Position numbers and translations under genes: made by a program. DNA of 36,741 bases, taken from the NCBI GenBank assembly GCA_937892865.1, contig CALBJG010000108.1, positions 1-36,741 on the forward strand, in the 5' to 3' direction. Below, in pieces: positions 14,542 through 22,360 of the stretch (its first letter is position 1; the number at the start of each line of letters is the position of its first letter). The notes below the pieces were generated by a model, which worked only from the letters and a program-made list of their open reading frames with translations, had not been told where the DNA came from and did no database searches. The DNA comes from an uncultured Clostridia bacterium (GTDB taxonomy: Bacteria > Bacillota > Clostridia > Oscillospirales > Oscillospiraceae).

Positions 14542-15558
14542 CTAATGGGCGGCAGACAGCGGACGCAGTACGCTGTACACATCAAAACGGGTGTCGTGGA
14601 CATCGGTCAAAAATACCAGATGGATCGCCGGATCTGTCACCGCTGCCTGCTGGGCGATGGTCGCAGCCTGGGCGGCATCCACGCCGGTCAGATACAGTCT
14701 GCTTCTGCCCTCCGGCAGGGGGAATGTGGCATCCTGCCCGGTAAAGGACACAGCGAAGGTGTCAGTGGCGCAGGAAGTTACAAGGGTCTTTGCCGCATCG
14801 GCAATGGCTTGAGCCTTATCCTGGTCAAATACGATCTCATTGGTGTCCGGGAAGCGGAAATCGTTAAATACCACCTCGTCAAAACCAAGACTTTTCAGTT
14901 CCGTAATGATCTGCACCAGATAGGTGACAGTACCTTCACTGGTGGGATCCAGCCAGTAGCAATAGAATTCATCTGCCCACAGATAGCCGCCGGGCATCGG
15001 CAGACCGTCAGAAACGTGGTGCAGGCCGAAGAAGTAATCCCGCAGGGCAGGCAGACGGGCAATGGCGTAAAGCCGCCGCTCGCTTAAGTAGGCGATGAGT
15101 TCATCCATAGCCTTGGCGTCCATACCCGAGGGGCGCTGGCTGTTGATCTTGGAAGAATAGAAGAAATCACCGTAAATATTTTTCACATCGATCATCACCG
15201 GCGAGCCGGCAGGGAGATCAGAAAGTTGCTCTTTCACAGCGGCAATGTCGGAAAGCGCCTCGGTTTCCACATAGTAACCGATCATCTGGGTCAGTTCGGT
15301 GCTGGCGCCTTTCAGGTCTTCTTCGGTCAGAAAGTCAATGGGGATCGTAGGCTGTTCCGGTGGCGGCTCGATCTTGTCACCCCGGGGAATGCTCTCCAGA
15401 GAGAAATCAAAGCGGATACCGGTGTTTCTGTCGAAGATCACATACCGTTGCAGCCAGACAAACCAAATAGCGGAAACAACAGCCAAAACCACCGCTATGA
15501 CCAAAAGGACAATAAATGTCCGTTTCAGTATTTGTTGGGTACGGTAGGGAATGGTCAT
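14542..15558 (-). CDS. Putative glycoside hydrolase of the DUF4015 type, membrane-anchored
   Basis: 338-aa protein. A signal anchor lies at about residues 15-40 (IVLLVIAVVLAVVSAIWFVW). The remainder matches the DUF4015 TIM-barrel pattern: PVMIDVKNIYGDFFYSSK, LYAIARLPALRDYF, and LGFDEVVFNDFRFPD, equivalent to the conserved D-[FY]-x-RFP strand (family knowledge). The family is predicted to be a glycosidase, with no settled substrate. ATG 15558 overlaps the prmA stop by 4 bp (ATGA) and has AAGGAG upstream; the longer upstream frame is inside prmA. Coupling to prmA and to the GH25 gene suggests an envelope role. Confidence 0.82.
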   Translation of the reverse strand: MTIPYRTQQILKRTFIVLLVIAVVLAVVSAIWFVWLQRYVIFDRNTGIRFDFSLESIPRGDKIEPPPEQPTIPIDFLTEEDLKGASTELTQMIGYYVETEALSDIAAVKEQLSDLPAGSPVMIDVKNIYGDFFYSSKINSQRPSGMDAKAMDELIAYLSERRLYAIARLPALRDYFFGLHHVSDGLPMPGGYLWADEFYCYWLDPTSEGTVTYLVQIITELKSLGFDEVVFNDFRFPDTNEIVFDQDKAQAIADAAKTLVTSCATDTFAVSFTGQDATFPLPEGRSRLYLTGVDAAQAATIAQQAAVTDPAIHLVFLTDVHDTRFDVYSVLRPLSAAH

Positions 15559-16526
15559 AAGGTACTCCTTTTTGCAGTTACACAGCGCCAATCTTCCAAT
15601 GCCCGGGTCTTTACAACGGAAAGACCGGCCTTTTCCAGGGCGGCGATCACTTCAGCCAGGCGGGCATCCAAAATGCCGGAGAGGATCAGCACACTGTCTT
15701 TATGCATAAATTTCGGTAAGATCGGGGCAAGCCCGATGATCACATCGGCGACGATATTCACAAGAACGGTATCATAACATTGGACACAAAGACGGTCCAT
15801 CAGTTTCTTGTCCGATAGTACATTGCCGGTCAAGGGCGTAAAAACATCATCGGAAAAACCGTTGTAAGCGGCATTTTCCCGGGCGATATCCTCTGCCTTG
15901 GGGTCAATATCCACGCCAATGGCGGAAGATGCGCCCAAACGCAAAGCCCCGATGGATAAAATACCGCTGCCGCTGCCCAGGTCGATGCAGTTACTGCCGG
16001 GGCGCACCGCTTCTTCCATAGACTCCAGCACCATACGGGTGGAGGGATGCGAACCGGTGCCGAAAGTCAGACCCGGATCCAAAATCACCGGAATGCGGCC
16101 TTCCGTATCTGTATCCGCCAGCCAATAGGGCAGGACGACCAATTTTTCACCGATCTGCTGGGGCGGATAGTTTTCTTTCCAACTTTCTTCCCAGTCTACC
16201 GGGGCAAGGGGAACGGCGGTCAGTTCCAGAGAACCTAATTTTTCCCCATCCGGGCGGGCCTTTAATTGGGTTAAAAGGGTATTTAACCGGGCAAGCCCGG
16301 CAGTATCTTCTGTTTCCAAATACAGTTTGATGCAAGAGAGCCCTTGCAATTTCTTTTCCAGTTCTTCGTCGATATAATCCCAGTAGGCCCGGTTTTGATC
16401 CAGAAAATCCGCAAATTCCGCCTGGTCTTCCAGTACCAGATCGGCAAAACCTGCCGCGGTCAAAGCGGCGGCAACCTCTTCAATTCCACCGGAGGCGGTG
16501 GATATGGTGATCTCCAGATAGTCCAT
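15555..16526 (-). CDS. prmA: Ribosomal protein L11 methyltransferase
   Basis: 323-aa SAM-dependent methyltransferase. An N-terminal substrate-recognition domain (about 1-105) precedes a Rossmann domain. Diagnostic motifs are DPGLTFGTGSHPSTRM (about 150-165), DLGSGSGILSIGALRLGA (about 182-199), VNIVADVI and LILSGIL. PrmA trimethylates ribosomal protein L11 (family knowledge). Length is normal. The start ATG 16526 has AAGGAG just upstream and a promoter at 16557-16585. It is first in an operon with two envelope enzymes. Confidence 0.95.
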   Translation of the reverse strand: MDYLEITISTASGGIEEVAAALTAAGFADLVLEDQAEFADFLDQNRAYWDYIDEELEKKLQGLSCIKLYLETEDTAGLARLNTLLTQLKARPDGEKLGSLELTAVPLAPVDWEESWKENYPPQQIGEKLVVLPYWLADTDTEGRIPVILDPGLTFGTGSHPSTRMVLESMEEAVRPGSNCIDLGSGSGILSIGALRLGASSAIGVDIDPKAEDIARENAAYNGFSDDVFTPLTGNVLSDKKLMDRLCVQCYDTVLVNIVADVIIGLAPILPKFMHKDSVLILSGILDARLAEVIAALEKAGLSVVKTRALEDWRCVTAKRSTL

Positions 16527-16556
16527 AGCGTTCTCCTTGCAAAATCTATCTTTTAT

Positions 16557-16585
16557 ATTTTACATTAAATTCACGAAAATGACAA
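16557..16585 (-). promoter_or_regulatory. prmA: Promoter of the prmA operon
   Basis: On the minus strand TTGTCA (16585-16580) and TAAAAT (16562-16557) are separated by 17 bp. It diverges from the yfmF promoter. Confidence 0.65.
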
Positions 16586-16604
16586 TAGACAATTCAACCC
16601 GCCA

Positions 16605-16633
16605 TTGCTATTTTTTTGAAAGCAGTATATAAT
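16605..16633 (+). promoter_or_regulatory. Promoter of the yfmF-yfmH-lgt operon
   Basis: TTGCTA (16605-16610) and TATAAT (16628-16633) are separated by 17 bp. A second TATAAT occurs at 16644-16649 without a well-placed -35. Confidence 0.55.
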
Positions 16634-16661
16634 AGGCGTATTGTATAATGAAGGAGCATTT

Positions 16662-17921
16662 ATGATCAAGACATTTATTCTGCAGCCTGGTGTGGTGCTG
16701 CGGTGTTTTCCCGATACCCGGTTTAAACACGCCCGACTCAGCATCCAATTGGTAAGACCTATGGGACAAGAGGCGGCATACAATGCGTTACTTCCTGCGG
16801 TGTTGCTCCGGGGTACGGAAACCTGCCCGGATATGCGCCACATTATCCGGAAACTGGATGACCTTTACGGCGCCTCTGCCGGCGCTGCGGTGCGCCGCAT
16901 CGGCGATTATCAGACCACCGGCTTAAGTTGCGCCTTTATAGAAGACCGGTTTGCCATGGAAGGCGACCGGGTGGTCAGACCGATGGTGGATTTTATTGGC
17001 CGGTTGCTTTTGCGCCCGACGCTGGAAAATGGCTGTTTCCGCAAAGATTATGTGGAAAGCGAAAAAGAAAACCTGATTCAGACCATTCAGGCCCAGCGAA
17101 ATGATAAACGAGCCTACGCCGCCGCCCAACTGTTTAAAATAATGGGCAAAGGGGATTCTTTTGGCATTCCCCGGCTGGGCAACGAAGAAGATGTGGCGTC
17201 CATTACATCCCAAGATCTTTATGATCACTACCGGAAGATCCTGGGGGAAAGCCCCGTGGAGATATTTTATACCGGCGCTGTCCCGCCGGAAGAAATGGCG
17301 GAAATTCTAACACCGCTGTTTGGGGATATCCCCAGAAAGCCGATGCCTTTACCGGAGCAGACACCTTTAAAGACCGCCCCCGGCGGGGATGTGACAGAGC
17401 GAATGGAACTGGCCCAGGGAAAACTGGCAATGGGTTTTGTGACCCCGGTTACCATTACAGACCCCCGCTTTGCCACAATGCAGGTGTTTAATACCCTCTT
17501 CGGCTCCGGTATGATCAGCAAACTGTTTATGAAGATCCGGGAGGAGATGTCCTTGTGCTATGACATCAATTCCGGGTATTACGGCAGCAAAGGCGTTTTG
17601 ACCGTATCTGCCGGCATTGATTTTGACAAGGCGGATCTGGTGCGCAGGGAAATACACGATCAGTTGGATGCTTGCCGGAACGGACAGATCACAGCAGAGG
17701 AATTGACAGCGGCGAAAGAGTCGGTGATCTCCGGGCTGGAAGCCGTGCACGATTCCCCCGGCAGTATTGAAAGTTACTATGCAGTGGCAGCGCTCAGCGG
17801 CTTGCAGATGACTCCGGAAGAATATATCCGGCAGGTGCGGCTGGTGACGGCGGAGCAGGTATCCGCTGTGGCAAAAACACTTACATTGCATACCGATTAC
17901 TTCTTGCAGGGGGTGGAATGA
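16662..17921 (+). CDS. yfmF: M16 peptidase-like protein, YfmF type (inactive subunit)
   Basis: 419-aa M16 (insulinase-like) homologue. It has the two-domain M16 layout but no HxxEH zinc motif where it should be: the sequence there is LLPAVLLRGTETCPD. Later M16 features remain, such as FNTLFGSGMISKLFMKIREE. Pairs of one inactive and one active M16 subunit are known as YfmF/YfmH in Bacillus, where they are linked to maturation of modified EF-P (family knowledge). ATG 16662 is chosen because AAGGAG lies 5 nt upstream; the earlier ATG at 16641 overlaps the -10 region. The stop overlaps the start of the next gene by 4 bp. Confidence 0.88.
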   Translation: MIKTFILQPGVVLRCFPDTRFKHARLSIQLVRPMGQEAAYNALLPAVLLRGTETCPDMRHIIRKLDDLYGASAGAAVRRIGDYQTTGLSCAFIEDRFAMEGDRVVRPMVDFIGRLLLRPTLENGCFRKDYVESEKENLIQTIQAQRNDKRAYAAAQLFKIMGKGDSFGIPRLGNEEDVASITSQDLYDHYRKILGESPVEIFYTGAVPPEEMAEILTPLFGDIPRKPMPLPEQTPLKTAPGGDVTERMELAQGKLAMGFVTPVTITDPRFATMQVFNTLFGSGMISKLFMKIREEMSLCYDINSGYYGSKGVLTVSAGIDFDKADLVRREIHDQLDACRNGQITAEELTAAKESVISGLEAVHDSPGSIESYYAVAALSGLQMTPEEYIRQVRLVTAEQVSAVAKTLTLHTDYFLQGVE

Positions 17922-19204
17922 TGGAAAGATTTGACTATCCTCTGCTGGATCAGCAACTTTGGAAAGGCGTTCTGCCATCCGGATTGCCCATAGCAGTGGT
18001 ACCCACCCCCGGCTTCACCAAAAAGATCGCTTATCTTGTGGTAGATTTCGGCGCGATCCATACCCGGTTTGCCGTAAACGGCGAAGAAAAAACCGTTCCC
18101 GCCGGCGTCGCCCATTATTTGGAACATAAACTCTTCGATATGCCCGGCAGGGATATTACCGCGGAATTTGCCGCTCTGGGCGCGATCCCCAACGCCTTTA
18201 CCGGGTATGATCTGACCGCCTACTATTTTTCCTGCACCGGAAATTTCTATGAGAATCTGCACCTGCTTCTGGAGTACGTGACAACACCATATTTCACAGA
18301 AGCCAGTGTAAAAAAAGAGCAGGGGATCATCGGGCAGGAGATCGATATGAATATCGATAGCCCCGATACCCGGGTCTTTGAGAATCTGATGGAGGCGATG
18401 TACGAAAACCATCCCATCCGTGTGCCGATCTTAGGCACAAACGATTCCATTGCGGAGATCACGCCGGAAGTGCTGACACTTTGCCACAATGCGTTTTACC
18501 GCCCGGAAAATATGTTTCTGTGCGTGTTGGGCGATGTAGACCCGGCGCAGGTGAAAACCATTGCCGAGGACTATTTCCCCAAAAAAGAATTGCCCGCAGT
18601 GACCGCAGAACGGGTATGGCAGGAGGAAATGACCTGCCGCAAGACTTGCGTCACAGAGAAAATGGAAGTGGCGATGCCTCTGTTTCAGTTGGGCTTTAAA
18701 TGCCAGCCCATCGAAAGCGGCGAGGCGGCGATCCGCCAGGAGACCGTAGGCGATCTGGCGGCAGAATGGCTGTTCGGAGAATCTTCGGAACTGTATATGC
18801 GCCTTTATGAAGAGGGGTTGATCGACGGCTCTTTCGGCGGCGGTTTTGAAACGGTGGATTCCATGGCGATGCTCAGTTGCGGCGGCGACAGCAAAGACCC
18901 CAACGCTGTTTTGGAAGCCATTCTAAACCAAGCCCAAACACTGGTACAAAAAGGCATTTCAGAGGAAGATTTTCAGCGGATGAAACGGAGCGCCCTGGGA
19001 CGCAGGCTCCGGGATATGGACAGTTTTGACTCCACGGCATTCCGCTTGTGCGCCTACCATTTTTCCGGGTTTGACTATTTCCGTTTCCCGGAAATCTACC
19101 GGGCAGTGCAAAAAGAAGAACTGATTGCGTTTATACAGCAAGTTGTCACTCGGGAGCGGGCTGCGCTGTCGGTGATCTATCCTTGCAAGGAGGAAACAGA
19201 ATGA
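17918..19204 (+). CDS. yfmH: M16 zinc metallopeptidase, YfmH type (active subunit)
   Basis: 428-aa M16 peptidase with an intact zinc site: H66-Y-L-E69-H70 (AHYLEHKLF) and the downstream Glu at about 141 (GIIGQEIDMN). It probably works with the inactive YfmF-type partner encoded just before it. The usual YfmH role is processing linked to EF-P modification (family knowledge, not tested here). ATG 17918 overlaps the previous stop as ATGA; a second in-frame ATG follows directly at 17921. The gene ends in an overlap (ATGA at 19201) with lgt, so all three are coupled. No signal peptide is visible, so it is expected in the cytoplasm. Confidence 0.9.
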   Translation: MMERFDYPLLDQQLWKGVLPSGLPIAVVPTPGFTKKIAYLVVDFGAIHTRFAVNGEEKTVPAGVAHYLEHKLFDMPGRDITAEFAALGAIPNAFTGYDLTAYYFSCTGNFYENLHLLLEYVTTPYFTEASVKKEQGIIGQEIDMNIDSPDTRVFENLMEAMYENHPIRVPILGTNDSIAEITPEVLTLCHNAFYRPENMFLCVLGDVDPAQVKTIAEDYFPKKELPAVTAERVWQEEMTCRKTCVTEKMEVAMPLFQLGFKCQPIESGEAAIRQETVGDLAAEWLFGESSELYMRLYEEGLIDGSFGGGFETVDSMAMLSCGGDSKDPNAVLEAILNQAQTLVQKGISEEDFQRMKRSALGRRLRDMDSFDSTAFRLCAYHFSGFDYFRFPEIYRAVQKEELIAFIQQVVTRERAALSVIYPCKEETE

Positions 19205-20112
19205 ATAAATACACCAATATTTCTTTCCCGGATTTAGGAATCGATATTAACCCGGGAAGAGCCTTTCAGATCGGAGATGTTTTTAACATTCATTACTACG
19301 GCGTTATCATTGCCCTGGGCCTGATGCTGGCAGTGTTCTATGGTATGAAACGCAGTAAGGAATTCGGCATCAAGCAGGATGATATTTTAGACGGCGTGCT
19401 GGCGATCGTACCCTTTGCGGTGGTTTGCGCCCGGCTTTACTACTGCGCTTTTTCCTGGAGCGACTATGCGGACAACCCCATTTCCGTTCTGTATATCTGG
19501 GAGGGCGGTCTTGCCATTTACGGCGGCGTCATCGGCGCGGTGATCGGCGTGATCGTTCTGTGCGCGGTGAAAAAGATCCGCATCGGCGCAGTGCTGGATA
19601 TTATGGCATTGGGCTTTTTGATCGGTCAGAGCATCGGCCGCTGGGGCAACTTCTTTAACCGGGAAGCCTTTGGGGAAACCACCGACACATTCCTGAAAAT
19701 GGGCCTTTTGAACAGTGTTACCGGCAAGGTGGAATACTATCACCCCACATTCCTTTATGAGTCTCTTTGGAATCTGGCAGGTTTTGTAATCCTGCATTTC
19801 CTCTCCAAAAAACGCCGTTATGACGGACAGATCGCCCTGGGGTATGCTGCCTGGTACGGTCTGGGCAGAGCCTTGATCGAAGGCCTGCGGACAGACAGCT
19901 TGTATTTAGGCCCGTTCCGCATCAGCCAGTTGCTGGCGGCTTTGAGTTTCGTGGTGGCAGTTGCCGTGTTGCTGTGGCAGAGTTTCCGCGCCCACGATCC
20001 TGGGAAATTGTTTGTCAATCAAGTGGCAGCCCAGGCGGCGGCAGAAGCAGAAGAGACCGCACAGCCGGAAACAGAAGAAATCGTTACGGAGAATGCTCCG
20101 GAAGAAAATTAA
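19201..20112 (+). CDS. lgt: Prolipoprotein diacylglyceryl transferase
   Basis: 303-aa polytopic membrane enzyme that transfers diacylglycerol from phosphatidylglycerol to the lipobox cysteine of prolipoproteins. The Lgt signature is visible as GRWGNFFNREAFGE (about 150-163), with HPTFLYESLWNL downstream and YGLGRALIEGLRTDS. Seven hydrophobic segments can be traced. The C-terminal 30 residues are an acidic, Ala/Glu-rich tail (AAQAAAEAEETAQPETEE) beyond the usual end. ATG 19201 is chosen because of the ATGA overlap with yfmH, with AAGGAGG upstream inside yfmH. A terminator follows immediately. Confidence 0.95.
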   Translation: MNKYTNISFPDLGIDINPGRAFQIGDVFNIHYYGVIIALGLMLAVFYGMKRSKEFGIKQDDILDGVLAIVPFAVVCARLYYCAFSWSDYADNPISVLYIWEGGLAIYGGVIGAVIGVIVLCAVKKIRIGAVLDIMALGFLIGQSIGRWGNFFNREAFGETTDTFLKMGLLNSVTGKVEYYHPTFLYESLWNLAGFVILHFLSKKRRYDGQIALGYAAWYGLGRALIEGLRTDSLYLGPFRISQLLAALSFVVAVAVLLWQSFRAHDPGKLFVNQVAAQAAAEAEETAQPETEEIVTENAPEEN

Positions 20113-20115
20113 AAA

Positions 20116-20150
20116 GAAACACGGGCGATCTGTGATCGCCCGTGTTTTTC
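20116..20150 (+). terminator. Terminator of the yfmF-yfmH-lgt operon
   Basis: Stem AAACACGGGCGATC / GATCGCCCGTGTTT around a TGT loop, followed by TT. It starts 4 bp after the lgt stop codon. Confidence 0.9.
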
Positions 20151-20291
20151 AGTTACATTCTGCCCAGAATTATAGGTTCATCTCCCATCAAACTTGCCTA
20201 TATTATAGCACTAACTTTTCAAAAAACAATATTTGCGGAGCAAAGTGTCATTGCGACACATTGTTCCATATCTTGGCAGTAGGGTTTATGC

Positions 20292-20320
20292 TTGCGTAAT
20301 CGGGCGGAATATAGTACAAT
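20292..20320 (+). promoter_or_regulatory. Promoter of the acyltransferase / two-component operon
   Basis: TTGCGT (20292-20297) and TACAAT (20315-20320) are separated by 17 bp, 35 bp before the chosen ATG. The gap 20151-20291 holds nothing else that I can identify. Confidence 0.5.
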
Positions 20321-20354
20321 GGCGGCAGAAAGCAAAGGAAGACAGGTGGACGAT

Positions 20355-21641
20355 ATGAAAATTGCAACCAAGCGCCTTCCCTATGAAAAAGTAAATTTAA
20401 AGAAACGGCCAGCCCATAAAAAACCGATACGGCCAATGTTTTTATTACAGTTGGTAGTTCGGATTTTGGCGATTTTTGACCTGCTGCCTACCCGGTTTAC
20501 TTACGATACCCACGGTATGGAGAAGATCGGCAAGAAAGAGCCGTGCCTGATTTTGATGAACCACTCCAGTTTTATTGACCTGAAGATCGTATCAAAAATT
20601 TTCTTTCCCAAGCGGTACGGCATCGTGTGTACATCTGACGGTTTTGTGGGTTTCGGTATGTCGATTTTGATGCGGCTTCTCGGCTGTATCCCCACACAAA
20701 AATTCGTAACGGATGTATCACTGATCAAGGATATGGAATACCTTCTGAAAAAGAAGCGCACCAGTGTGCTGATGTATCCGGAAGCCAGTTATTCCTTTGA
20801 CGGAAAAGCGACGCCACTGCCTCGGAAAATGGGCGTACTGCTGAAAAAACTGGGCGTTCCGGTGATTACTGTAATCACCCAGGGCGCGTTTGCCAGAGAT
20901 CCCCTATACAACTGCCTGCAAAAACGAAAGGTGCATGTCCGGGCAGATGTGACCTGCCTGGCAACAGCAGAGGAAATCAAGGAAATGTCTGTTGCGCAGT
21001 TGGATGCATTGCTGGACGAGGCTTTCGGCTTTGATAATTTTGCCTGGCAGCAGGAAAACGGCATCGTCATCGACGAACCCTTCCGCGCCGACGGATTGAA
21101 CCGGATTTTGTATAAGTGTCCCCATTGCGGCGCAGAAGGCAAAACAGAGGGCAAAGGCACAACGCTTGTTTGCCACAGTTGCGGAAAGGTTTATGAACTG
21201 ACAGAAACCGGTTATCTTCGGGCAACAGATGGTGACAGCGCATTTACCCACATTCCCGATTGGTACGCCTGGGAGCGTCAGCAGGTGAAAGCCGAACTGG
21301 AGGCAGGTACTTATTGTTTGGATACGCCGGTAAAGATCGGTATGATGGTGGATTACAATGCCATTTATATGGTGGGCGAGGGACGGCTGACCCACACCGC
21401 CGAAGGCTTCCGCCTTACCGGATGTGACGGCAAACTGGATTATACACAAGGCCCGCTGTCCTGCTACGGCTTATATGCGGACTATTACTGGTACGAGATC
21501 GGAGATATGATCTGTATCGGCAACCAGGATGCCCTTTACTACTGCTTCCCGCAAAATTGCGGGGATGTGGTAGCCAAGACCCGTCTGGCTGCAGAGGAAC
21601 TGTATAAACTCAAGAAACGCCGTCCCGTAAAGGCGAATTAA
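20355..21641 (+). CDS. PlsC-like acyltransferase with C-terminal zinc ribbon domain
   Basis: 428-aa protein. Residues about 45-230 are a lysophospholipid acyltransferase (PlsC) domain, with the catalytic NHSSFID (about 69-75) and MYPEASYSFDG (about 140-150, the EGxRS-type block, here EAS). After it, YKCPHCG and LVCHSCGKVY (about 254-282) make a two-CxxC zinc ribbon. About 140 C-terminal residues follow that I cannot assign (from DWYAWERQQVKAE on). Known PlsC enzymes make phosphatidic acid in the membrane; fusion with a ribbon is less common. ATG 20355 has AGGTGG upstream; the frame extends farther but overlaps the promoter. It lies 23 bp before a response regulator, probably in the same operon. 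Confidence 0.85.
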   Translation: MKIATKRLPYEKVNLKKRPAHKKPIRPMFLLQLVVRILAIFDLLPTRFTYDTHGMEKIGKKEPCLILMNHSSFIDLKIVSKIFFPKRYGIVCTSDGFVGFGMSILMRLLGCIPTQKFVTDVSLIKDMEYLLKKKRTSVLMYPEASYSFDGKATPLPRKMGVLLKKLGVPVITVITQGAFARDPLYNCLQKRKVHVRADVTCLATAEEIKEMSVAQLDALLDEAFGFDNFAWQQENGIVIDEPFRADGLNRILYKCPHCGAEGKTEGKGTTLVCHSCGKVYELTETGYLRATDGDSAFTHIPDWYAWERQQVKAELEAGTYCLDTPVKIGMMVDYNAIYMVGEGRLTHTAEGFRLTGCDGKLDYTQGPLSCYGLYADYYWYEIGDMICIGNQDALYYCFPQNCGDVVAKTRLAAEELYKLKKRRPVKAN

Positions 21642-21664
21642 AAAATACAGAAGGGGGAATTCCC

Positions 21665-22360
21665 GTGTATAATGTGTTGATCTGCGATGATCAGCCGGAT
21701 ATCGTCAACGCGCTGAAGATCTACCTTGCCCCGGAGGGGTATGAACTTTTCACTGCCGCAAACGGTGAGGAGGCGGTAGAACTGGTCCGGGGTGGGGAGA
21801 TCCATCTGGTGCTGATGGATGTGATGATGCCCAAGTTGGACGGCATTTCCGCTACGAGGCAGATCCGCGGTTTTTCCAACATCCCCATCATTATGCTCAC
21901 AGCCAAATCGGAAACGGAAGATATGGTTTTGGGTTTGAACGAAGGCGCGGATGATTATATCACAAAGCCCTTTGTGCCGGCAGAAGTGCTGGCAAGAGTC
22001 CGTTCTCAACTGCGTCGGTTTTCCCAACTGGGCAGTGAAGAGAAGACAAAGGACGAATTGACGGTAGGAAATATTTCCTTGAACGATGATACCAAAGTGG
22101 TGTCCGTAGACGGTGAACCGGTGGCGTTGACCCCTATTGAGTACAGCATTTTAAAACTGTTGATGGAGAATCCGGGAAAAGTGTACTCCACCAAAGCCCT
22201 TTACGAAGCGGTGTGGCAGGAGGCAGCGCTGGGCAGTGAAGGCGCGGTGGCGGTGCATATCCGGCATTTGCGGGAGAAGATCGAAATCGATCCCTCTGAC
22301 CCACGATATTTGAAAGTGATTTGGGGACGGGGTTATAAGATCGAGGGAGATGCGCAATGA
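21665..22360 (+). CDS. OmpR/PhoB-family response regulator
   Basis: 231-aa two-domain regulator. The receiver domain (1-120) has the acidic pair DD (8-9), phospho-acceptor D52 in LMDVMMPKLDG and the Lys in ITKPF. The C-terminal winged helix (about 130-228) has LTPIEYSILKLLMENPGKVYS and VHIRHLREKIE. GTG 21665 is chosen because AGAAGGGGG precedes it. It overlaps the kinase gene by 4 bp. Similar in layout to VanR-type regulators. The regulated genes are unknown; the adjacent acyltransferase suggests envelope lipid or cell-wall stress (inference). Confidence 0.93.
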   Translation: MYNVLICDDQPDIVNALKIYLAPEGYELFTAANGEEAVELVRGGEIHLVLMDVMMPKLDGISATRQIRGFSNIPIIMLTAKSETEDMVLGLNEGADDYITKPFVPAEVLARVRSQLRRFSQLGSEEKTKDELTVGNISLNDDTKVVSVDGEPVALTPIEYSILKLLMENPGKVYSTKALYEAVWQEAALGSEGAVAVHIRHLREKIEIDPSDPRYLKVIWGRGYKIEGDAQ

